Shown piece by piece: positions 58,015 through 64,000 of a DNA stretch of 64,000 nucleotides. The first letter of the stretch is position 1; the number at the start of each line of letters is the position of its first letter. Source of the DNA: Sphingopyxis sp. DBS4 (lineage in GTDB: Bacteria; Pseudomonadota; Alphaproteobacteria; Sphingomonadales; Sphingomonadaceae); assembly GCF_024628865.1 (NCBI RefSeq), contig NZ_CP102384.1:2305001-2369000 (forward strand), given 5' to 3'. The translations under genes and the position numbers were made by a program. The notes beneath the pieces were generated by a model, which had not been told where the DNA came from, ran no database searches, and saw nothing but the letters and a program-made list of their open reading frames with translations.

Positions 58015-60677
58015 ATGGTCGCTGCCAGCGCCGCGATCACCGCCGCGACCGCATCGTCGGCGGCCTTGCCGTCGGGTCCGCCGCCCTGCGCCATGTCGGG
58101 CCGTCCGCCGCCGCCCTGCCCGCCGAGCGCGGCGACCGCGGCCTTGACGAGATCGACGGCATTATGGCTGCCGGTCTTGTCGTCGGTCACCCCGACCGCG
58201 ACCGACGCGCGCCCGTCGTTGACCGCAACGAGCATCGCGACGCCGCTGCCGACCTGCTTCTTGAGCCCGTCGACCGTGCCGCGCAATTCCTTGGGGTCGA
58301 GCCCGTCGACGACCTGCGCGAGGAAGGCGGTGTCGCCGACCTGCTTGACCGCCGGCGCGCCGCTCGCCGCTCCGCCGCCGCCCCCTACACCCCCGAGCGC
58401 CAGCGCCTTCTTCGCATCCGCGAGTTCACGCTCGGCCTTCTTGAGTTGCTCGGCGAGCGCCACGACGCGCGCCGGCACCTCGTCGGGCGAGGTCTTGAGC
58501 GCCGCCGCCGCGCTTTTCAGCGCTTCGTCGCGAGCATTCAACCATTGCCGCGCCGCCTCACCGGTCAGCGCCTCGATGCGGCGAACGCCCGACGAGACCG
58601 CGCTTTCGCCGACGATCTTGAACAGCGCGATGTCGCCGAGTGCGCGGACGTGCGTCCCGCCGCAAAGTTCGACCGAATAGCTGTGGTCGTCGGCCTTGCC
58701 CATGCTGAGCACGCGCACCTCGTCGCCATATTTCTCGCCGAACAGCGCCATCGCGCCCGCCGCGATCGCGTCTTCGGGCGTCATCAGCCGCGTCGTCACC
58801 GCTTCGTTGGCGCGGATCTGCGCGTTGACGTCGGCCTCGATCGTCGCGATTTCTTCGGGCGTCAGCGCTTTCGGATGCGAGAAGTCGAAGCGGAAGCGAT
58901 CCTCGGCGACCAGGCTGCCCTTCTGTGTCACATGCCCGCCCAGCCGATTACGCAGCGCCGCGTGCAGCAGGTGGGTCGCGCTGTGATTGGCGCGGATGCG
59001 GTCGCGCCGCGCGGCGTCGACGGTAAGCTGCACCGTGTCGCCGACCTTCAGCGTCCCCGCTTCCAGCTTCGCCTGATGCGTGTGCAGGCGGCCGAGCGGC
59101 TTGCCGGTGTCGCTGACGCTCGCCTTGGCGCCCTCCAGCGTCGCGATCGTCCCCGCGTCGCCCATCTGGCCGCCGCTCTCGCCATAAAAAGGCGTCTGGT
59201 TGGTGAGCACGACGACCTCGTCGCCGACCTGCGCCGCGTCGACCGGCTTGCCGTCACGCACCAGCCCGATCACCGTCGCCTCGCCCGCGGTCGAGGTATA
59301 GCCGGTGAATTCGGTGCTGCCGTTCGCTTCGGCGAGGTCGAACCAGATTTCGTCCGACGCCTTGTCGCCGCTGCCCTTCCACGCCGCGCGCGCCGCCGCC
59401 TTCTGCTGCGCCATCGCCGCATCGAAGCCCGCGCGGTCGACCGCGATGTCCTGCGTGCGCAACGCATCCTCGGTCAAGTCATAGGGAAAGCCGTAGGTGT
59501 CGTAGAGCTTGAACGCCGTTTCGCCGGGCAGCGTGTCGCCCTTGCCCATGCCCACCGTCGCCTCATCGAGCAGGCGCAGCCCTTTGTCGAGCGTCTGGCG
59601 GAATTTGGTCTCCTCGCGCTCCAGCGTCTCGGCAATCAGCGGCTGGGCGCGGATGAGCTCGGGATAGGCGACGCCCATCTCGGCAGTCAGCGACGGCAGC
59701 AGCCGGTGCATCAGCGGATCCTTGGCGCCGAGCAGGTGCGCGTGGCGCATCGCGCGGCGCATGATCCGTCGCAGCACATAGCCGCGCCCCTCGTTCGACG
59801 GCAGCACCCCGTCGGCGACAAGGAAGCTCGACGCGCGAAGATGGTCGGCGATCACGCGGTGGCTCGCCTGCGTCGCGCCCTCGGCGGGCACCCCGGTCAG
59901 GTCGACCGACGCCGCAATCAGCGCCTTGAAGGTATCGGTGTCGTAATTGTCGTGAACACCCTGCATCACCGCCGCGATGCGTTCCAGCCCCATGCCGGTG
60001 TCGATGCTCGGCCGCGGCAGGTCGAGCCGTTCGCCGCCCGGAAGCTGCTCATATTGCATGAACACCAGATTCCAGATCTCGACGAAGCGGTCGCCGTCTT
60101 CCTCCGGCGATCCCGGCGGGCCGCCCCAGATATGGTCGCCGTGGTCATAGAAGATTTCGCTGCACGGACCGCACGGCCCGGTGTCGCCCATCGACCAGAA
60201 ATTGTCGCTGGTCGGGATGCGGATGATGCGCTCCTCGGGCAGCCCCGAAATCTTGCGCCACAGGTCGAACGCCTCGTCGTCGGTATGATAGACGGTCGCG
60301 GTCAGCTTCTCCGCCGGCAGCCCCCAATCCTTGGTCAGCAGCGTCCAGGCGTGCGTGATCGCCTGCTCCTTGAAATAATCGCCGAAGGAGAAATTCCCCA
60401 GCATTTCAAAGAAGGTATGGTGCCGCGCCGTGTAGCCGACATTGTCGAGGTCGTTGTGCTTGCCGCCCGCGCGCACGCATTTCTGCGACGAGGTCGCGGT
60501 GCTGTAGGGGCGCTTCTCCAGCCCCGTGAAGACATTCTTGAACGGCACCATGCCCGCGTTGACGAACATCAGCGTCGGATCATTGTACGGCACCAGCGGC
60601 GCCGAAGCTTCGATATGATGTCCCGCCTCCCCGAAATAGTCGAGGAAAGAGCGGCGAATGTCGTTGGTCGATGTCAT
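58011..60677 (-). CDS. alaS: Alanyl-tRNA synthetase
   Basis: 888 residues. Class II motif 1-2 regions [35 protein letters not shown] and [17 protein letters not shown] in the catalytic domain; [11 protein letters not shown]; editing-domain zinc motifs [12 protein letters not shown] (HxxxH) and CGGTHV; a C-terminal DHHA1-type domain ([13 protein letters not shown]). It attaches alanine to tRNA-Ala and edits Ser or Gly. A 46-base tail before its start contains no clear promoter. It is upstream of and coupled to the SRPBCC gene. Confidence 0.98.
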   Translation of the reverse strand: MTSTNDIRRSFLDYFGEAGHHIEASAPLVPYNDPTLMFVNAGMVPFKNVFTGLEKRPYSTATSSQKCVRAGGKHNDLDNVGYTARHHTFFEMLGNFSFGDYFKEQAITHAWTLLTKDWGLPAEKLTATVYHTDDEAFDLWRKISGLPEERIIRIPTSDNFWSMGDTGPCGPCSEIFYDHGDHIWGGPPGSPEEDGDRFVEIWNLVFMQYEQLPGGERLDLPRPSIDTGMGLERIAAVMQGVHDNYDTDTFKALIAASVDLTGVPAEGATQASHRVIADHLRASSFLVADGVLPSNEGRGYVLRRIMRRAMRHAHLLGAKDPLMHRLLPSLTAEMGVAYPELIRAQPLIAETLEREETKFRQTLDKGLRLLDEATVGMGKGDTLPGETAFKLYDTYGFPYDLTEDALRTQDIAVDRAGFDAAMAQQKAAARAAWKGSGDKASDEIWFDLAEANGSTEFTGYTSTAGEATVIGLVRDGKPVDAAQVGDEVVVLTNQTPFYGESGGQMGDAGTIATLEGAKASVSDTGKPLGRLHTHQAKLEAGTLKVGDTVQLTVDAARRDRIRANHSATHLLHAALRNRLGGHVTQKGSLVAEDRFRFDFSHPKALTPEEIATIEADVNAQIRANEAVTTRLMTPEDAIAAGAMALFGEKYGDEVRVLSMGKADDHSYSVELCGGTHVRALGDIALFKIVGESAVSSGVRRIEALTGEAARQWLNARDEALKSAAAALKTSPDEVPARVVALAEQLKKAERELADAKKALALGGVGGGGGAASGAPAVKQVGDTAFLAQVVDGLDPKELRGTVDGLKKQVGSGVAMLVAVNDGRASVAVGVTDDKTGSHNAVDLVKAAVAALGGQGGGGRPDMAQGGGPDGKAADDAVAAVIAALAATI

Positions 60678-60761
60678 GCGCGCGAATTAGGGGTTTTGTC
60701 GCGGTGCGACAAGTCGATTAGTGGCGATGACGGTGATCGGATTTTCCGAAACCCTCACCGT

Positions 60762-60862
60762 TTCCCCGAGCGAAGCCGAGGGGCGCGTTCGAGCGAAGCG
60801 AGAACCCGCACCGTCGCAGCCTCGACTTCGCTCGGCAGAGCCCCTCGGCTTCGCTCGGGGAA
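60762..60862. repeat. Dispersed hairpin repeat, copy 2 (inverted)
   Basis: Close reverse complement of 17941-18040; both form long hairpins starting CCCCGAGCGAAGCCGAGGGG. Lies upstream of alaS, in the gap to the DUF4019-like gene. Confidence 0.85.
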
Positions 60863-60887
60863 GCGGATGACACCCGTCGGCCGTTGC

Positions 60888-61481
60888 TCAAAAAGAGGTC
60901 GCGATCCCCTTGCCCAGATAGCAGGGAAGCTGGTGCAGCACGTCGGCCTTGGGCACCCCGTCCTCGATCAGTTCGGGCGGCACTTCGGAGGTGTCGGTGC
61001 GGACGACGGTGAAGGGGCTCGCGGGATCGGTGCGGTGGACGACGACATAGCCGCAATCCATCGTGCCGTCCTGACGGTCGCCGCGAAAATCGAACGCCGC
61101 GTAAAGCCCCGGCGGCTGGCCCGCGGGATCGGGATACCAGCTCAGCCGCAGGATGCGGAGCTTGCCGTCAGCCCACAGCGCCGAGCGCTTGCGCATGTTC
61201 ATTTCCCATTCGAGCCGCGGGTTCGACGCCTGGAACGACAGGCGCAGCATCGCATAGGCGGCGGCATAGTCGCGCCGCGCCAGCGCCGCGGTATAAGTGG
61301 CGAAGCGGTCGATCGCGCCCTCCTCGTCGGCCGCAGTCGGCGCGAAGGCCCTGCCGTCAGGAACGACGATATTGCGCTCGACCTCGGGCCCCAGCGTCGG
61401 CGGCGCGGCGAGCGCAGCCGAAGTGCCCGCGAGCAGCAGCGCCGCAGCAGCAGCGACAAGACCCCGGCGTTCAATAGCCAT
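60888..61481 (-). CDS. DUF4019-like secreted protein
   Basis: 197 residues. A signal peptide (GLVAAAAALLLAGTSAALAA) precedes a cystatin-like/NTF2-like domain: AIDRFATYTAALARRDYAAA, YAMLRLSFQASNPRLEWEMN, GLYAAFDFRGDRQDGTMDCG and VVVHRTDPASPFTVVRTDTS. It resembles DUF4019 proteins, whose role is unknown. The gene overlaps the 3' end of the upstream glutathione S-transferase by 11 bases, so the two may be co-translated. Confidence 0.7.
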   Translation of the reverse strand: MAIERRGLVAAAAALLLAGTSAALAAPPTLGPEVERNIVVPDGRAFAPTAADEEGAIDRFATYTAALARRDYAAAYAMLRLSFQASNPRLEWEMNMRKRSALWADGKLRILRLSWYPDPAGQPPGLYAAFDFRGDRQDGTMDCGYVVVHRTDPASPFTVVRTDTSEVPPELIEDGVPKADVLHQLPCYLGKGIATSF

Positions 61482-62097
61482 AATAGGCCCCGCCCTTGTC
61501 GCGCGCGCGCCGCCATGCCGGCCGGTCGTGACAGGCGTTCACGAAATTCGCGAGCTTTGGATAGCGCGGCGCCATGCCCTGCATGATCGCGACCTCGGCC
61601 GGAAAGCTCAGCATCACGTCGGCCGCCGACAGGCCGGAGCCGATGAAATGACCCGCATCGCTCACCCGGTTTTCCATATAGGCGAAATGCGAATCGAGCT
61701 GCTGCGCGATGCGCGCTTCGAGCGGCGCCGCGGCCGCGCCGAGCCGCGCGGTGTAGAGGCGCAGCAGGATCGGCGTCATCGCCGACCCCTCGGCGAAATG
61801 CATCCATTCGAGGTGGCGGATATGATCGTCGGTGCCGCGTTCGGGAACCAGAGCGCCGCCGCCATGGCGCTCGCAGAGATATTCGACGATCGCGCCCGAT
61901 TCGGTAATCACCTTGCCGTCGTCCTCGATCACCGGCGACTTGCCCAGCGGATGCACAGCGAGCAGTTCGGGCGGGGCGAGATTGGTCTCCGGATCGCGGT
62001 CGTAGAATTTGATCTCATAGGGCGCGCCGATTTCCTCGAGCAGCCACAATATGCGCTGCGATCGGCTGTTGTTCAGGTGATGGACGATCAGGCTCAT
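61471..62097 (-). CDS. Glutathione S-transferase
   Basis: 208 residues from the ATG at 62097. The thioredoxin-like N-terminal domain has VHHLNNSRSQRILWLLEEIG (active Ser region), then HPLGKSPVIEDDGKVITESG (glutathione-binding SES-like stretch). The helical C-terminal domain has AAPLEARIAQQLDSHFAYME and GSGLSAADVMLSFPAEVA. GSTs conjugate glutathione to electrophiles in the cytosol. Longer in-frame start options (62271) add a non-conserved leader and are rejected. Confidence 0.92.
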   Translation of the reverse strand: MSLIVHHLNNSRSQRILWLLEEIGAPYEIKFYDRDPETNLAPPELLAVHPLGKSPVIEDDGKVITESGAIVEYLCERHGGGALVPERGTDDHIRHLEWMHFAEGSAMTPILLRLYTARLGAAAAPLEARIAQQLDSHFAYMENRVSDAGHFIGSGLSAADVMLSFPAEVAIMQGMAPRYPKLANFVNACHDRPAWRRARDKGGAYYGY

Positions 62098-62303
62098 TGC
62101 GCTTTCCTTCGGCTCGCATCGGGTCGGATGACGATTTGAAGCGCTCATGCGCAGAAAGGAAGACAATTCACGCAAAGATGGCGAGAGTAGGCAGGTTTCA
62201 ACGCATTCGAGAAACAAGCTATCGCCCGCAGAATGCAAGATGCCGAACGATTTCTCCCTTATTCGCGCCATTCGCCCGATTTTGGAGGAATGGCGGGTTT
62301 CGA

Positions 62304-62520
62304 CCGGAAGCGGACCTATCTTGCATCGTCATCCCGGACTTGATCCGGGATCCATTCATCCGGCGCCGAGAGGATGGATCCCGGATCAAGTCCGGGATGA
62401 CGAGAGTCTGAAAGTCGCGCGCAGCAACTCTCAATCTTCGTCATTCCCGCGAAAGCGGGAACCCAGGGCGTGTGTCGGCTGACCCCACACTGGGTTCCCG
62501 CTTTCGCGGGAATGACGAAG
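62304..62520. repeat. Hairpin repeat cluster, copy 2 (inverted)
   Basis: Begins CCGGAAGCGGACCTATCTTG, which is the reverse complement of the tail of the 16596-16765 cluster. Hairpin A lies at 62326-62403 (core CATCCCGGACTTGATCCGGG) and hairpin B at 62437-62520 (core CATTCCCGCGAAAGCGGGAA). The remaining bases of the 62098-62723 gap hold no credible gene. Confidence 0.82.
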
Positions 62521-62723
62521 GTGAGGAGGGGCAGTTCCCCACCCCAATGCCGCCGCCGCATCATATACCGCGGAACCGGCAGCGAGGAATCAACGGCGGG
62601 CGGGCCGACCTGCGAGAGGGACAGGTGCAGGTGCGATGCAGCCGCAAGGAGGCTGCGGGGCCCGCCGCCGTCGGCCGGCCGGTCCGTGGGAGAGGAAACC
62701 GGCCGGATGGCGTTCAGAATCGA

Positions 62724-63797
62724 TCAATCGTCGCCGTCGTCGTCGGGGCCGGTCATCATTTCCTCGGCCACCGCGTCGGTGCGGGTGCGGATCGCGCTTT
62801 CGAGGCGCTGCATCAGCTCGGGATTCTCGGTCAGGAAGGTCTTCGCATTCTCTCGACCCTGGCCGATACGGATCGAGTCATAGCTGAACCAGGCGCCCGA
62901 TTTCTCGACCAGCCCGGCCTTGACGCCAAGGTCGAGAATCTCGCCGATCTTGGAAATGCCCTGCCCGTACATGATGTCGAATTCGACCTGTTTGAACGGC
63001 GGAGCGACCTTGTTCTTGACGACCTTGACGCGCGTCGTGTTGCCGACGATTTCGTCGCCATTCTTGATCTGGCCGGTGCGGCGAATGTCGAGGCGAACCG
63101 AGGCGTAGAATTTGAGCGCGTTGCCGCCGGTCGTCGTCTCGGGATTGCCGTACATCACGCCGATCTTCATGCGAAGCTGGTTGATGAAGATCACCATGCA
63201 GCGCGAGCGGCTGATCGATCCCGTGAGCTTGCGGAGCGACTGCGACATCAGGCGCGCCTGGAGGCCGACGTGGCTGTCGCCCATCTCGCCCTCGATCTCG
63301 GCGCGCGGGACGAGCGCGGCGACCGAGTCGACGACGAGGACGTCGATCGCGTTCGAGCGCACCAGCGTATCGACGATCTCCAGCGCCTGCTCGCCGGTGT
63401 CGGGCTGCGACACGATCAGTTCGTCGATGTCGACGCCGAGCTTCTTCGCATAGACGGGGTCGAGCGCATGTTCGGCGTCGACGAAGGCCGCGGTGCCGCC
63501 CATCTTCTGCGCTTCGGCGATGCAGTGCAGCGCGAGCGTGGTCTTGCCCGAGCTTTCAGGGCCATAGATTTCGATGACGCGGCCGCGCGGCAGGCCGCCG
63601 ACTCCCAAGGCGATGTCGAGCCCAAGCGAGCCGGTCGAAACCGCCTCCACCTGCATCGCTTCCTTCGAGCCCAGCTTCATCACCGAGCCCTTACCGAACG
63701 CGCGATCGATCTGCGCGAGCGCGGCGTCGAGCGCCTTCTGCCTGTCCGTTCCGTTCACTGATTTCCCCGATTCGACGAGTGACAATTGTCCGGCCAT
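62724..63797 (-). CDS. recA: Recombinase A
   Basis: 357 residues, the standard RecA length. Walker [15 protein letters not shown], Walker [20 protein letters not shown], the L2 loop [20 protein letters not shown] and the [10 protein letters not shown] segment are visible. RecA forms filaments on ssDNA, drives homologous pairing and triggers LexA cleavage. A LexA-type site lies 77 bases upstream. The acidic C-terminus ends [10 protein letters not shown]. Confidence 0.99.
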   Translation of the reverse strand: MAGQLSLVESGKSVNGTDRQKALDAALAQIDRAFGKGSVMKLGSKEAMQVEAVSTGSLGLDIALGVGGLPRGRVIEIYGPESSGKTTLALHCIAEAQKMGGTAAFVDAEHALDPVYAKKLGVDIDELIVSQPDTGEQALEIVDTLVRSNAIDVLVVDSVAALVPRAEIEGEMGDSHVGLQARLMSQSLRKLTGSISRSRCMVIFINQLRMKIGVMYGNPETTTGGNALKFYASVRLDIRRTGQIKNGDEIVGNTTRVKVVKNKVAPPFKQVEFDIMYGQGISKIGEILDLGVKAGLVEKSGAWFSYDSIRIGQGRENAKTFLTENPELMQRLESAIRTRTDAVAEEMMTGPDDDGDD

Positions 63798-63873
63798 TGC
63801 CGTCCCTTTCCTGCTCTAGAGCGACCGCGGAAGCATCGCAACGCCTGCCTCATGTGCCACATTTGTTCTCATG

Positions 63874-63888
63874 GAACAAGAGGGGAAC
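63874..63888 (-). promoter_or_regulatory. SOS (LexA) box for recA
   Basis: Read on the minus strand, GTTCCCCTCTTGTTC is a perfect GTTC-N7-GTTC direct repeat, the alphaproteobacterial LexA operator, 77 bases upstream of the recA start. Confidence 0.85.
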
Positions 63889-63905
63889 ATGCAATATCCT
63901 GAAAT

Positions 63906-63982
63906 CGTCATTGCGAGCGAAGCGAAGCAATCCAGAGCAGGCGTAAACCGCCCTGGATTGCTTCGCTTCGCTCGCAATGACG
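63906..63982. repeat. Inverted repeat at window end
   Basis: CGTCATTGCGAGCGAAGCGA at 63906 and the complementary arm ending CTCGCAATGACG at 63982 form a 30-base hairpin with an 17-base loop, another REP-like unit upstream of recA. Confidence 0.82.
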
Positions 63983-64000
63983 AAGTGTGAAATCGTCGTC

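Noticed and set aside
62638..62656. Terminator after recA (GCAGCC/GGCTGC stem)
   Set aside because: A short stem is visible, but no T-run follows on the recA strand, so it is not listed as a terminator.

Overview
The window looks like a chromosomal segment of an alphaproteobacterium of the Sphingomonadaceae, probably Sphingopyxis-like. This rests on high GC content, an alphaproteobacterial SOS box (GTTC-N7-GTTC) upstream of recA, a cold-shock protein next to a TTG-started infA, secDF-yajC, a full system I cytochrome c maturation operon, and many long REP-like hairpin repeats between genes. Species cannot be fixed from sequence alone.

Layout. 1-3.2 kb: end of a cold-shock gene, infA, two small ORFs, a nitronate monooxygenase, and a minus-strand pair (AHH-type HNH nuclease and an unknown protein). 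3.2-10.9 kb: kup, then ccmC-D-E-F-G-H-I on the minus strand, then a DUF454 protein. 11-19.9 kb: a leucine-dehydrogenase-like enzyme, tRNA-His, a 2OG-Fe(II) oxygenase, a hemerythrin protein, a SIMPL protein, an ABC-F ATPase, a DUF6456/XRE divergent pair, a GT4 glycosyltransferase and an unknown membrane protein. 20-23 kb: yajC-secD-secF.

23.2-44.5 kb: a 21-kb integrative mobilizable element inserted in the 3' end of tRNA-Pro(GGG). It is bounded by a perfect 47-bp direct repeat, and a tyrosine integrase sits at the right end. It carries an AlpA-like regulator, a coupling protein and a MobF relaxase but no type IV secretion genes. Next comes a tightly packed five-gene defence run: two methyltransferase-like proteins that share the usual motifs between them, a GIY-YIG/SF2-helicase fusion, and a Kiwa-like kwaA/kwaB pair. 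After that are the antirestriction protein ArdC, a serine recombinase with two ParB/RepB-like partners, and a HigB/HigA-like toxin-antitoxin pair. This element is the accessory part of the window and the most likely place for undescribed biology.

44.6-64 kb: a putative fucoside-use locus (GH29, TonB-dependent receptor, GPH transporter), a TetR regulator, Coq4-like and MpaB-like proteins, a TauE/SafE exporter, an EF-hand protein, a quinone oxidoreductase, a gene-transfer-agent-type lysis pair (GH108 muramidase and 3TM holin), an SRPBCC protein overlapping alaS, a DUF4019-like protein, a glutathione S-transferase and recA with its SOS box. Several intergenic repeats occur twice in the window, some in inverted orientation about 44 kb apart. 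No CRISPR array, rRNA or insertion sequence was seen.
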